Counted from the stretch's first letter, positions 45,162 to 54,182 are shown. The stretch is DNA of 64,000 bases from Labrenzia sp. THAF82 (GCF_009363435.1 NZ_CP045354.1:1392501-1456500); one strand, 5' to 3'. The notes: a model not told the origin generated them from the letters alone. Numbers and translations are program-made.

Positions 45162-45215
45162 TTCTTCCCCCGGCTACCGGCTCTATTGCCTTGGCTTGTT
45201 GAATATGAGCGCCAG

Positions 45216-46463
45216 TCAGTCTGGCTGCGTTTCCGGCCGCATCGATGGAACACTCACCATCTCAGCAGCTTCATCTTGTGTTGACATGCGCGCGCCGTAC
45301 CACTTGGCGAACGGCACCGCGGTGATGCCGTGGAGCACAGCGCTGATCCAGACTGCGTTGACGGCGAGGTTGAGCAGTTGCTCACCGATTTCATGATCGA
45401 TCTGATCAACGACCAGCAGGGCAAACAGCGCTGTTGCCAGACCGCGTGGTCCGAACCAGCCAAAGAACAGTTTTGTCAACGGCGAAGCGTCCGTTCCACT
45501 GAGCGACAGCCAAACGGCAAGCGGACGCACAATAAAGAGGCTGATCAGGATGATTGCGAGGCTTCCACCGTCAAGATGGGCAATTGCAGTTGGAACGAGG
45601 GCCAGACCAATCAGGAAAAAAGCGCCCCAGGCCAGCATCTGGCCTTCGCTTTCGGTGAATTCGTAAATGAATGCGCACTGGCCCTTGATGACATTGCCGA
45701 AGAAAAGGCCGGCAACAAATGCTGAGATAAAGCCGTTGCCGTCGACAAGACCGGCGGCCAGATAAGCACCGCCCGCCATGGCGATGGCACCAATGCCTTC
45801 AATAGTCACCGTCGTCATCTTGCGCTGTTTTGCCGCCAGAAACATGATGCCTCCGACCGCACCGACAACACCTCCGACAAGCGGCCCCAGCACAACCTGT
45901 TTTGCCCCGAAGAGCAGCCAGTTCGTGGCGGTGGGCTGCATCATTTCACCTGCGAGGCTGGCAAAGAGCAGGATCACCGGCAAAGCCAGACCATCGTTCA
46001 GGCCGCTTTCCAACGTCAGGGCCCTGCGTACCCGCTCAGGAACGGCCTTATTGGTAACGACGGCTTGCCCAAGGGCGGCATCGGTTGGGGCGAGGAGCGC
46101 TGCTGCCAGAGCTGCTACGATCAAGGGTTCGGTGGAAAAGAATGGCGCTGCTGCAGCAGTGCCCAGAACCACTGCCAACGGAAGGCCGATAAGCAGCATG
46201 CGCAGCGGCCATTGGTGGCGTTTTCGAATGGCTTGCAGGTTGATCTGGGCCGCATCAAGGAACAGAAGGATGATCAACGCAAGTTCGGCCACGATATGCA
46301 GCAGATGCTCTGCATCCTGAAAGGGAAACATCCCTGTCTGAGACATTAGGAAGCCGAAGCCCAGAAACAGCATCGGCGCTGTTAAAATGCTTCTGGAAAG
46401 CGTTTTTGCCAGCAAGGTGTAACTCACCGTAAACATTGCCAGCATCAAAAGACCGGTGGCCAT
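45216..46463 (-). CDS. CPA1-family Na+(K+)/H+ antiporter
   Basis: A 415-residue membrane antiporter of the NhaP/CPA1 type with about 12 segments. Core stretches are AALLAPTDAALGQAVVTNKA with the ion-site Asp region, ALTLESGLNDGLALPVILLF with the ESG(L)ND motif, and FGWFGPRGLATALFALLVVD. I start it at the ATG at 46463 (MATGLLML) with GGGAGAG upstream; the earlier ATG at 46496 has no ribosome site. It lies 54 bases upstream of the Rieske-GltS gene on the same strand and could share its transcript, though ion antiport has no obvious link to it. Confidence 0.9.
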   Translation of the reverse strand: MATGLLMLAMFTVSYTLLAKTLSRSILTAPMLFLGFGFLMSQTGMFPFQDAEHLLHIVAELALIILLFLDAAQINLQAIRKRHQWPLRMLLIGLPLAVVLGTAAAAPFFSTEPLIVAALAAALLAPTDAALGQAVVTNKAVPERVRRALTLESGLNDGLALPVILLFASLAGEMMQPTATNWLLFGAKQVVLGPLVGGVVGAVGGIMFLAAKQRKMTTVTIEGIGAIAMAGGAYLAAGLVDGNGFISAFVAGLFFGNVIKGQCAFIYEFTESEGQMLAWGAFFLIGLALVPTAIAHLDGGSLAIILISLFIVRPLAVWLSLSGTDASPLTKLFFGWFGPRGLATALFALLVVDQIDHEIGEQLLNLAVNAVWISAVLHGITAVPFAKWYGARMSTQDEAAEMVSVPSMRPETQPD

Positions 46464-46616
46464 GAATGCACTCTCTCCCAAAGCCCACGGCAGCATTTAG
46501 GCTCGATGGCACCGCAGGCTCAAATCATAACCCGATGACACTCGTGTGTGGCAACTGTGAATTTACCCGAGGTCAGATTTGCTGGACGTCGGCCATTGAT
46601 CTGCGAGAGAGAATTT

Positions 46617-47354
46617 TTATTGCGCCTGTGCGAAACGCTGCAGGATCTTGTCGGCGTCTTCCGGGCGTGCAGCAATTTCCAGAATCAGTTTCTTGCGCAC
46701 GGCATCTGCAAATGTTGCGGCACTGTCGGCCGTCACTACGAAGGCTGCGGGACCACCAATGATGTCCTGATGGAACCTTTCCTCAAGGTCGTAGGCCACA
46801 GGGCGCCCGGAACAATGACGGCACAGAACGGCGAGGCCGTTGATCACGATCCCTGATGAAACGACAGTTTCTCTGGCCTCGTGAATGGTCGGACCGTTCC
46901 AGTTGTTGGCACTGTCGGCGGACAGATCGATGACACGCCGCAATCCGGTATAGGCGTTGGTGTCGATCAATTCCTTGCCTTTTAGAAGGGCTGCGCCAAT
47001 CGCGTTCCGTCCGAACGCGCGGCGCGGTGGCTCCAAAAGCCTTGCCGCAAAGTCTTCCGCAGATGCCTTGCCATCTATGACTGTCCAATCGACAACAACG
47101 TCCTGCGAGAACATGTCGGCCCATTCAACATAGGTCACAACGATCTTCCCGTAAGCATTGCTGGCAATGGCGCTCAGCACTGACGGATCCGTGATCGCTT
47201 CGGCATAACCTTGCCTTTGGAACTGGATCTCGGCGTCGTCGATCGAGCCGGTCGCGTCGGCCAGAAGCACGAGTTCAAGGTCCAGTTCTTCGGACACGGT
47301 AGGCGTCGCCGTGAGGAAACACCAGGCAAAGACCAGAGCCGCAATCCGTTTCAT
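46617..47354 (-). CDS. DUF1194 (von Willebrand A-like) secreted protein
   Basis: A 245-residue DUF1194-family protein. The signal peptide (1-22) is followed by a VWA-like fold starting LELVLLADATGSIDDAEIQF, where the DATGSI stretch replaces the usual DxSxS MIDAS. Further on come FGRNAIGAALLKGKELIDTN, RRVIDLSADSANNWNG, and the family's INGLAVLCRHCSGRPVAYDL with a paired Cys. Exported to the periplasm; function unknown across the family. The ATG at 47354 has AGGAGGGG before it. Divergent from the orphan gene at 47535. Confidence 0.86.
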   Translation of the reverse strand: MKRIAALVFAWCFLTATPTVSEELDLELVLLADATGSIDDAEIQFQRQGYAEAITDPSVLSAIASNAYGKIVVTYVEWADMFSQDVVVDWTVIDGKASAEDFAARLLEPPRRAFGRNAIGAALLKGKELIDTNAYTGLRRVIDLSADSANNWNGPTIHEARETVVSSGIVINGLAVLCRHCSGRPVAYDLEERFHQDIIGGPAAFVVTADSAATFADAVRKKLILEIAARPEDADKILQRFAQAQ

Positions 47355-47534
47355 ATGCCCCTCCTATCAGGCCATTCACCTGCAGTAGCTAGGGCAGCAA
47401 GCGGAAAAAGGAAAAGTGCGGAGAAATGGAGAGCCTGAATTTATTGCGAATTTTTGCCAAATTTCTTTTTGGGCAACCAAGATTTTAACACACTTTCTCG
47501 CATTTCTTTGGGGGTGCATTCGAGGAGCAGTGTT

Positions 47535-48764
47535 TTGGAGATTGTTTGGCCTGATGCAAAAAAGCTCGCTGGTTCATTCCTTGTCGCTGTGCTCTTTCTT
47601 TTCTTAAACAGTGTGGTTGGGAGAGCGGAGGGAAACGATGCGAAACCTGAAGGAGATATTCGGGTTGAGCTGGAGGCAGACAGCTTTGCGATTGGCGAAG
47701 AAATCAAGATCAATGTAATCAATGAGCGCGCTCCGTCGGGTTCCAGCGTCGTTCTCTGGTTGTGGCCTGTCATGCCGGGTGACGTGAACGAGCGCGGTTA
47801 TTACTCAAGCCCTGGCTGCAAAGGCGCACTAACCCCGGTTACGCTCCCATTTAATCCCGACGAAACCAATACTTTCTATTGGAGCGGTCTCTTCACATGG
47901 TGGGCTCCGTTTGATCTTCCTATTTCATGTAAGAACTTTTCAGCTGGCCGCTTTGAGATACACGCGCAATTCTATCGCGATAAAAATGTCCCGGTGGTTG
48001 GACGGCCAACTAGGTCACAAGATACCAAGTTGCAGCAATCGGCGACATCTCGACCGTTTGATTTGACGGGCGACATCGACATGAGCCGCCTCAAGAATAA
48101 GCTCAACAGCCGTGCGGTTAGTTTTGTCTGGGATTTACTGCAGTTACCGAATTCGAGCGATATCTTGCAAGACGCCTTGCTGAACATCAACGAATTGAGG
48201 GATCTAGGTGGTGGGTACTATTGCCTGACGAAAGAAATCCCTTTGCTTTTTTCTGGTGTCGTCGAGGCCTGCACTGCTGAGCCAGTGGTTACACCACTTG
48301 GGCTGAGGCTTCCGCATGGCGACTACATAAGTGTTCGCGGAAAAGGTGAAGCCACGAAAAACGTGGAGCAGTTCCGCAATGCTCTCGTGATTGCAAGAGA
48401 CGCCGTTTCACAGCCATTGCTTGGCCGAATGGGCCTTTCATCAAGCAATCGTGATAGGAAACGCGAACGTTGCCAGTCACCCGGTCAGATTTGGTGCCGA
48501 GGGACAGTCGCTTACACCGATGAGGGCTCCGAGTTGATGGTGTCGGTTCAGAACTGGGCTGTCTCAGAGAACGCGGAGTTGTGGCTGTTCCACCTTCAAT
48601 TTCACATTTTGGAGCAATACAAAACAAAGTCTAAAGGGGAGAGTTTTGTCTGTGTCAACGAAGACGGAAAAGTTCTGCGGATTGCAAACGCAGAACGCGG
48701 CTCAAATTCGGCAGAGCGCTTGCACGAAGCGTTTCACAACAAGACCTTTGCTTGTCTCCAATGA
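47535..48764 (+). CDS. Orphan secreted protein of unknown function
   Basis: A 409-residue protein I cannot assign. I favour a TTG start at 47535, preceded by GAGGAG at 7 bases, because it yields a clean signal peptide (MEIVWPDAKK, then hydrophobic LAGSFLVAVLFLFLNSVVG). A longer TTG start at 47454 lacks a ribosome site. The mature part begins with a beta-rich domain (DIRVELEADSFAIGEEIKIN, SSVVLWLWPVMPGD). It holds eight cysteines, and a segment from about residue 310 includes RCQSPGQIWCRGTVAYT. Base use is more A+T-rich than its neighbours (28 G+C of 60 counted at 48121-48180), suggesting recent acquisition or relaxed selection. Confidence 0.72.
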   Translation: MEIVWPDAKKLAGSFLVAVLFLFLNSVVGRAEGNDAKPEGDIRVELEADSFAIGEEIKINVINERAPSGSSVVLWLWPVMPGDVNERGYYSSPGCKGALTPVTLPFNPDETNTFYWSGLFTWWAPFDLPISCKNFSAGRFEIHAQFYRDKNVPVVGRPTRSQDTKLQQSATSRPFDLTGDIDMSRLKNKLNSRAVSFVWDLLQLPNSSDILQDALLNINELRDLGGGYYCLTKEIPLLFSGVVEACTAEPVVTPLGLRLPHGDYISVRGKGEATKNVEQFRNALVIARDAVSQPLLGRMGLSSSNRDRKRERCQSPGQIWCRGTVAYTDEGSELMVSVQNWAVSENAELWLFHLQFHILEQYKTKSKGESFVCVNEDGKVLRIANAERGSNSAERLHEAFHNKTFACLQ

Positions 48765-48784
48765 CCATTGCCATTGCGACTGAA

Positions 48785-48819
48785 TAAAAAACAAACCCGC
48801 CCTCCAACGGAGAGCGGGT
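48785..48819 (-). terminator. Rho-independent terminator of hemA
   Basis: Stem ACCCGCCCTCC / GGAGAGCGGGT with one mismatch and a short loop. Read on the minus strand it is followed by TTGTTTTTT. It lies just after the hemA stop codon. Confidence 0.88.
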
Positions 48820-48843
48820 CTTGCAACCTATACTTCGTCTGGC

Positions 48844-50061
48844 TTAGGCGACGGCCCGGGCCAAGGCGCATTGCGACCAGAGATCGTTGATCGAATCGGC
48901 CAGATGCTCAATGTCGGCGGCCGTGTGCAGCGGGGTCGGTGTGAAGCGCAGGCGTTCGGTGCCAACGGGGACAGTCGGATAGTTGATCGGCTGTACATAG
49001 ATGCCGTAGGTCTCCAGCAGAATATCGGAGATCCATTTGCACTTCTTGGCATCGCCCACCATCACCGGAACGATATGGCTGGGGTTTTCCATGTGCGGGA
49101 TGCCGCGCTTGTCGAGGGCGGCACGAACCTGCGCAACTCTTTGCTTGTGAGCTGCACGCTCAAGCTGGCTGTCCTTCAGGTGACGGATCGAGGTCGTCGC
49201 GCCTGCCGCCAATGCAGGCGGAAGTGCCGTCGTAAAAATGAACCCGGATGCGAAGGAGCGAATGAAGTCGACAACTGTCTTGGAACCGGTGATGTAGCCT
49301 CCCATCACGCCAAAGGCCTTGCCGAGTGTACCTTCGATGATCGTCAGGCGGTCCATCAGTCCTTCACGCTCGGCAACACCGCCACCGCGCGGCCCATACA
49401 TGCCAACGGCATGCACTTCATCGAGATAGGTCAGAGCGCCGAATTTGTCAGCGACGTCGCAAATCTCCTTGATGGGAGCAATATCGCCATCCATCGAATA
49501 GACACTTTCAAACGCAACCATCTTGGGAGCGTCCGGGTCGTCAGCTGCCATCAGACGCTCGAGATCTTCATAATCATTGTGTTTGAAGATCCGCTTTTCG
49601 CAGCGTGCGTGCCGAATGCCTTCGATCATGGACGCATGATTCAGGGAGTCGGAATAAACGATCATGCCCGGAACTTGAGACGCCAGAGTGCCGAGCGCGG
49701 CCCAGTTGGAAACATAACCGGAGGTGAAGATCAGCGCGCCTTCCTTGCCATGAAGGTCAGCCAGTTCGTTTTCCAGAAGCACGTGATAGTGATTGGTGCC
49801 TGAAATGTTCCGTGTTCCACCGGCGCCTGCGCCGCATTTGGAAATCACATCCTGCATGGCACCGACAACCTTGTCGTGCTGACCCATGCCGAGATAGTCG
49901 TTGGAGCACCAGACGGTCACGTCCTGGACAGAGCCGTCTTCACGGTAACGTTTCGCGCGCGGGAAATTGCCTGCCATGCGTTCCAAGTCTGCAAACACTC
50001 GGTAATTGCCGTTGTCGTGCAGCTTGCCCAGGCGTTCCTCGAGATACGCGTTTACGTCCAT
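48844..50061 (-). CDS. hemA: 5-aminolevulinate synthase
   Basis: A 405-residue PLP enzyme of the Shemin (C4) pathway. It condenses glycine with succinyl-CoA to 5-aminolevulinate, the first step of alphaproteobacterial heme synthesis. Typical stretches are [60 protein letters not shown] (cofactor Asp) and the Schiff-base Lys in [19 protein letters not shown]. Full family length. Single-gene unit with its own terminator and an Fnr/FixK-like site about 165 bases upstream. The only textbook housekeeping enzyme in the window and the strongest clue to alphaproteobacteria. Confidence 0.97.
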   Translation of the reverse strand: MDVNAYLEERLGKLHDNGNYRVFADLERMAGNFPRAKRYREDGSVQDVTVWCSNDYLGMGQHDKVVGAMQDVISKCGAGAGGTRNISGTNHYHVLLENELADLHGKEGALIFTSGYVSNWAALGTLASQVPGMIVYSDSLNHASMIEGIRHARCEKRIFKHNDYEDLERLMAADDPDAPKMVAFESVYSMDGDIAPIKEICDVADKFGALTYLDEVHAVGMYGPRGGGVAEREGLMDRLTIIEGTLGKAFGVMGGYITGSKTVVDFIRSFASGFIFTTALPPALAAGATTSIRHLKDSQLERAAHKQRVAQVRAALDKRGIPHMENPSHIVPVMVGDAKKCKWISDILLETYGIYVQPINYPTVPVGTERLRFTPTPLHTAADIEHLADSINDLWSQCALARAVA

Positions 50062-50223
50062 CCTTCGGCCCTCTCTTCACTGGAAATTCTCCAGCGCCTC
50101 TTATTTCTTCCGCCCCGATAATGCGTCCATGGGCGGGTCAGTTTTAACCGAGATCATCCCTTTAGATCTCAGACTACCAAGTAACGTCTATCTATTCAAA
50201 ACCGCATTACCAGACAATTAGCC

Positions 50224-50237
50224 TTGATCAAGGTCAA
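50224..50237 (-). promoter_or_regulatory. Fnr/FixK-type box upstream of hemA
   Basis: TTGAT-CAAG-GTCAA matches the TTGAY-N4-RTCAA consensus of FnrL/FixK-class oxygen regulators. It lies about 165 bases before the hemA ATG, in the 362-base gap between hemA and the TetR gene. FnrL/FixK control of hemA is known in Rhodobacter and Bradyrhizobium. The rest of this gap, apart from the TetR operator, shows nothing I can name. Confidence 0.6.
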
Positions 50238-50376
50238 ATCACAGACATGCGTCTATCCGTCCTAGCCAAAAAGGTAGCGTATGTCCGCCTGATTTATGTG
50301 AGACACCGGTCACAGGCAAGACCTTCAATGTGAGGTAAACTGCGATTTTCCAACATGCTGCTTGCTTTCACGAGAT

Positions 50377-50400
50377 AAACATGAATACTGATTCATGTTT
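50377..50400 (+). promoter_or_regulatory. Perfect palindromic operator before the TetR gene
   Basis: Ten-base arms AAACATGAAT and ATTCATGTTT flank ACTG, a perfect inverted repeat ending 23 bases before the GTG start. A close copy with the same ACTG centre lies in the promoter of the HAAT operon at 33054-33082. It is most simply the binding site of the adjacent TetR protein. Confidence 0.75.
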
Positions 50401-50423
50401 CATGCTTTTGGGAGGAAAATCTG

Positions 50424-51050
50424 GTGCGAAAATCTGCCGGAGTTGCGGAAGTACCGCAAAAGGCGCAGGGAAATCTGCCCAAGACCGCCCGCGGTGAAGC
50501 GACGCGAAGGGCGATTCTGGCAGCTGCCGAACGGGTCATAGGGTCCAAGGGCTACAACGATGCATCCATCGGTCATATCACCAGTGAGGCAGGGGTCGCC
50601 CAGGGAACATTCTACATCTATTTCTCCACGAAAGAGCAGGTCTTTTCCGAACTTGTTCTTGAGATGGGACGGCTGGTCCGGCACGAGATCGCCGAGGCGA
50701 CCCAGGGTTTCGAGAACCGCCTTGATGCGGAGCGGGCCGGTCTGCAGGCATTTCTGGAATTTGTGCAGGCTCATCCGGATCTTTACCGGATTGTTCAAGA
50801 AGCACTATTCGTCGATCCGGATGCCTACCAGGAATATTACGAGACGTTTGCCGCCGGTTACAAAACCGGCTTGATTGCGGCCGAAGCGGCCGGGCAAATA
50901 TCAAAAGGCGACGCGGATACCCGCGCCTGGGCCTTGATGGGCATCGCCAAGTCGCTGGGCGAACAGCTTGTCGTATTTAAATCGGACAAGCCGATCCCGG
51001 ACATTGTCGAGGCAGCATACAGTTTGATTGAACGCGGTATCAGACCGTGA
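50424..51050 (+). CDS. TetR/AcrR-family transcriptional regulator
   Basis: A 208-residue TetR-type repressor. The N-terminal helix-turn-helix (residues ~18-70) includes RGEATRRAILAAAERVIGSK, ASIGHITSEAGVAQGTFYIY and FSTKEQVFSEL. The C-terminal ligand domain is typical of fatty-acid/acyl-CoA responsive members (EFVQAHPDLYRIVQEALFVD). GTG start with GGGAGGAAAA before it. It overlaps the crotonase gene by 4 bases (GTGA), so it is the first gene of the CoA-activation operon and probably represses it and the HAAT transporter until an acyl-CoA ligand appears. Confidence 0.92.
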   Translation: MRKSAGVAEVPQKAQGNLPKTARGEATRRAILAAAERVIGSKGYNDASIGHITSEAGVAQGTFYIYFSTKEQVFSELVLEMGRLVRHEIAEATQGFENRLDAERAGLQAFLEFVQAHPDLYRIVQEALFVDPDAYQEYYETFAAGYKTGLIAAEAAGQISKGDADTRAWALMGIAKSLGEQLVVFKSDKPIPDIVEAAYSLIERGIRP

Positions 51051-51835
51051 CAACGACGGTACAGGGGTTCGTCCTGATTGAAAACCGGGACGATGTTGTC
51101 TGGGTCTGGCTGAGCCGGCCTGATCGTCATAATTCGCTCATCCCGGAACTCATCTCGGATCTTAAAAACGCTCTAATGGATGCGGCTCGACAAAGACCGC
51201 GAGCGCTTGTGGTCACTGCGAAAGGCAGCAGTTTTTCAACAGGCGGTGACATCGCCGGATTTCTGGATCACCGAAGGACACAGCAAGACCTCAGGGACTA
51301 TGCAGAAGAGCTGGTCGACGGTCTGCACGGGGTCATTCTGGATCTTATTGACTTTCCGGCACCGGTATTGGCTGCACTTAACGGTCCTGTCACCGGCGGG
51401 TCGGTTGGATTGATGCTTGCCGCAGACCTTGTTGCGATGGCCGAACATGCTTTTCTGCAGCCTTATTATTCGCAGGTCGGCTTCGGCCCGGATGGTGGCT
51501 GGACCGCGCTGATGCCGGACCGTATTGGTGTCAGCAGGACCCTTGAGATCCAGTATCGTAACGAGCGGGTTAACGCAGCTGAAGCGCGCGAGATCGGTCT
51601 TGTGTCCTCGGTTTGTCCGCTATCTGAGCTGGAAGGGCAGATTGGCAAATGGCTGGATGATCTCAGTGGGGGATCATCCAGAACGCATCTTGCGACCCGT
51701 CGGGGCGTTTGGGATGACGCACGGCGTGAAACTGTTCGCCGACGCCTCGATCAGGAAAAGGACCGCTTCCTTGAATTGGTTGCCCTTCCGGAGACCATTG
51801 AGGGCATGCTGGAATTCACACGCAGACGGGCATGA
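51047..51835 (+). CDS. Crotonase-family enzyme, PaaG-like isomerase active site
   Basis: A 262-residue enoyl-CoA hydratase/isomerase-fold protein with oxyanion-hole residues in GSSFSTGGDIAGFL and LNGPVTGGSVGLMLAADL. The two catalytic glutamates of true hydratases are absent: Val stands after GGS, and Tyr follows QP in FLQPYYSQVG. An Asp (about residue 149, FGPDGGWTALMP) takes the position seen in PaaG-type isomerases. An isomerase or ring-rearranging role on an unsaturated acyl-CoA is more likely than simple hydration. GTG start coupled to the TetR gene. Confidence 0.87.
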   Translation: MTTTVQGFVLIENRDDVVWVWLSRPDRHNSLIPELISDLKNALMDAARQRPRALVVTAKGSSFSTGGDIAGFLDHRRTQQDLRDYAEELVDGLHGVILDLIDFPAPVLAALNGPVTGGSVGLMLAADLVAMAEHAFLQPYYSQVGFGPDGGWTALMPDRIGVSRTLEIQYRNERVNAAEAREIGLVSSVCPLSELEGQIGKWLDDLSGGSSRTHLATRRGVWDDARRETVRRRLDQEKDRFLELVALPETIEGMLEFTRRRA

Positions 51836-51877
51836 GATTTTGAAAGTTCTTCGAAGAACCTGGTTTCGGGAGGACGC

Positions 51878-53419
51878 ATGGAGTTTTTAACTGACATGGC
51901 GGCCAAGCGGGCAGAGCTAACGCCCGACCATGTTGCCTTCATCGATCACGAAAGCGGACTTCGCTACACTTTTTGTAAAGTGAACAGTCGGGCAACTCGA
52001 CTGGGAAATCTGCTTTTGAAACACGGCCTCTCCAAAGGGGACCGTGTAGCTGTGCTGTGCCTCAACCACCCGGATTTCTTCATTCTGCTTTTTGCAGCTC
52101 AAAAGACCGGAATTGTGTTGGTGCCTCTGAACTGGCGTCAGCCTGTTGCCGAATTGCGACCGGTTCTGGCGGCGTCCAGGGCGAAGTTTTTGTTTCACGA
52201 CCTCACCTGCGCAGATACTGCATCCAAGCTGGCGGAAGATGGGGACATACCCGTTCTGATGCTCGGTTCTGCGGATGGAGCCCCAAGCGCGCTCGATCAG
52301 GTGCTGAGCTCCGTTAGCCCGGCTGCAATCGGCTGCGGTCGGGTAAAAGCCAGTACGCCCTGGTATCTGCTTTTTACTTCCGGTACGACCGGTCTGCCCA
52401 AGGCGGTCATTCAAACTGCGGGAATGGCCTATGCCAACATGATCAACTACGCGCAGGCGACGGGCCTTAGTGTCGGAGAAAGCGGTGTCAATTTTCTGCC
52501 GCTGTTTCATACAGCCGGCATCAACCTGCCAACCTTACCGATCTTTCTGAATGGAGGGTCGTCGACCATTCTTCGGAAATTCGATCCCGATACTGTGCTC
52601 GGACTGATCGATGCCGGAGCCGTTACCAGCTTCTTTGGCGTTCCGGCAATTTATCAGGCCCTGGCGCTCTCGGCTGCGGTCGGGCGCACCGATTTTTCCA
52701 GTGTGCGCTCACTCGGCTGTGGCGGTGCGCCGGTTCCCAAACACCTCCTGACTGACTTCCAAAAGCGCGGAGTGACCATCTGCAACGGCATGGGGATGAC
52801 CGAGACCGGCCCGACGGTGTTTCTCATGGACCGGGATCATGCTGCAGAGAAAATCGGCTCGGTCGGCAAGCCGCAGATCCTTACCGACGTGCGGCTTGTG
52901 GACGGTGAGGGCGGTGTTCTTGAAGGGCCCGGTGAAGGTGAAATCCAGTTCAGAGGGCCGAACATCACTCCCGGATACATGGACAATCCGGATGCGACTG
53001 CCGGAGCTTTCACGGTCGACGGATGGCTAAGATCTGGTGATGTCGGTCGCCGGGATGAGGACGGCTACTACTTCATCGTCGACCGGATCAAGGACATGTA
53101 CATTTCCGGTGGCGAAAATGTTTATCCGGCCGAAGTGGAAAAAGCACTGGCAAGCCATCCCGACATTCTCGAAGCCGTCGTTGTCGGTCTCCCCGACGCG
53201 ACGTGGGGTGAAGTGGGGGCAGCCTTTGTGATTGCGCGGCCGGATCGGAAAATCGACACCTCGTCACTTCCCGGCTGGTGCCGCGAGTATTTGGCGCCCT
53301 ACAAGATTCCAAAAACATTCTCCGTCGTTGACGATCTTCCCAGGACGGCCGCCGGAAAGGTCCGAAAGAACGTTCTCAAAGACCAATTGTCGACACATAA
53401 GGCATCGGAGGACGCTTAA
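51878..53419 (+). CDS. Acyl-CoA synthetase / CoA ligase (AMP-binding)
   Basis: A 513-residue ANL-superfamily ligase. It shows P-loop YLLFTSGTTGLPKAVIQ, adenine motif CNGMGMTETGPTVFL, the hinge RSGDVGRRDEDGYYFIVDRI, the A8 motif KDMYISGGENVYPAEVEKAL, and the catalytic Lys in LPRTAAGKVRKN. It activates a carboxylic acid via acyl-AMP to the CoA thioester. The start has GGGAGGACGC before the ATG. The shared operator with the HAAT importer suggests the imported acid is its substrate; aromatic, alicyclic and medium-chain acids are all possible. Confidence 0.92.
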   Translation: MEFLTDMAAKRAELTPDHVAFIDHESGLRYTFCKVNSRATRLGNLLLKHGLSKGDRVAVLCLNHPDFFILLFAAQKTGIVLVPLNWRQPVAELRPVLAASRAKFLFHDLTCADTASKLAEDGDIPVLMLGSADGAPSALDQVLSSVSPAAIGCGRVKASTPWYLLFTSGTTGLPKAVIQTAGMAYANMINYAQATGLSVGESGVNFLPLFHTAGINLPTLPIFLNGGSSTILRKFDPDTVLGLIDAGAVTSFFGVPAIYQALALSAAVGRTDFSSVRSLGCGGAPVPKHLLTDFQKRGVTICNGMGMTETGPTVFLMDRDHAAEKIGSVGKPQILTDVRLVDGEGGVLEGPGEGEIQFRGPNITPGYMDNPDATAGAFTVDGWLRSGDVGRRDEDGYYFIVDRIKDMYISGGENVYPAEVEKALASHPDILEAVVVGLPDATWGEVGAAFVIARPDRKIDTSSLPGWCREYLAPYKIPKTFSVVDDLPRTAAGKVRKNVLKDQLSTHKASEDA

Positions 53420-53424
53420 GACCG

Positions 53425-53814
53425 ATGGACCGCACAACAGAAGCAGCTGTCATGGCAACATATACCTGGGTTCCCCGGCAAACCGACTTTGACGCATTTG
53501 CAAAGCTCTCAGGGGACGACAATCCTATCCATGTCGATCCGGAATTTTCCGCTCGAACCCGGTTTGGCCGGACCGTGTCCCACGGCATGCTGCTTTATTC
53601 GCGCGTCTTCGCTCATCTTCAGGCGCTCTATCCGGGGCGAGACCATCAGCTGCAAACACTGATGTTCCCAAATCCATCCTATGCCGATGAAGAACTTGTC
53701 TTCATTTTTAGTGAAAGACCGGATGACAACGGCGAGGTGTTGATTGAAGTGAAGCGAAGCGCAGATGGTGCAGTCACACTATCAGGATCCTGCCGACTGG
53801 GAGGGCCATCATGA
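53425..53814 (+). CDS. MaoC-like hotdog dehydratase/hydratase, catalytic type
   Basis: A 129-residue single-hotdog protein with the (R)-hydratase motif LSGDDNPIHVDPEF, holding the catalytic Asp and His, followed by FGRTVSHGMLLYSRVF. It would hydrate a 2-enoyl-CoA. ATG at 53425; a second in-frame ATG nine codons on (MATYTWVP) is also possible. It overlaps the next MaoC-like gene by 4 bases, which suggests the two make a heteromer. Confidence 0.88.
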   Translation: MDRTTEAAVMATYTWVPRQTDFDAFAKLSGDDNPIHVDPEFSARTRFGRTVSHGMLLYSRVFAHLQALYPGRDHQLQTLMFPNPSYADEELVFIFSERPDDNGEVLIEVKRSADGAVTLSGSCRLGGPS

Positions 53815-54182
53815 ACTTCCGTGAAGGACAAAAGGCTGAATTGACCAGGACTTATTCGCAGCAGGACATGCTCGAGTTCGCAGCGCTTTCAGGCGACGCA
53901 GCCAACGTGCCCAATTCTGTTCCAGGGCCTTTGATCGGAGGGTTGTTTTCCTACCTCCTGGGTGTCGAGTTGCCGGGCCGCGGCACAAATTATCTCAAAC
54001 AAAACCTGGAATTCCTCTCACCCGCTCCGGTTGGCGAAACGCTGACTGCGTCTGTCACAGTCACTAAGCTGCGCCCTGAAAAACACTTGGTCGATCTGGA
54101 AACCGTCTGTGTCAGTTCAAGCGGACACCGCATATGCCAAGGCCGTGCACTGGTCTATGTCGAGGATGTCGGAAAATTCTGA
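53811..54182 (+). CDS. MaoC-like hotdog partner protein lacking the catalytic His
   Basis: A 123-residue hotdog-fold protein. Its motif region reads LSGDAANVPNSVPGPLIGG: the Asp is kept, but the His of the GDxNPxH motif is missing. Such degenerate partners pair with a catalytic hotdog in heteromeric hydratases of actinobacteria. ATG coupled to the upstream hydratase gene (ATGA). It ends the operon; I see no clear terminator after it. Confidence 0.83.
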   Translation: MNFREGQKAELTRTYSQQDMLEFAALSGDAANVPNSVPGPLIGGLFSYLLGVELPGRGTNYLKQNLEFLSPAPVGETLTASVTVTKLRPEKHLVDLETVCVSSSGHRICQGRALVYVEDVGKF

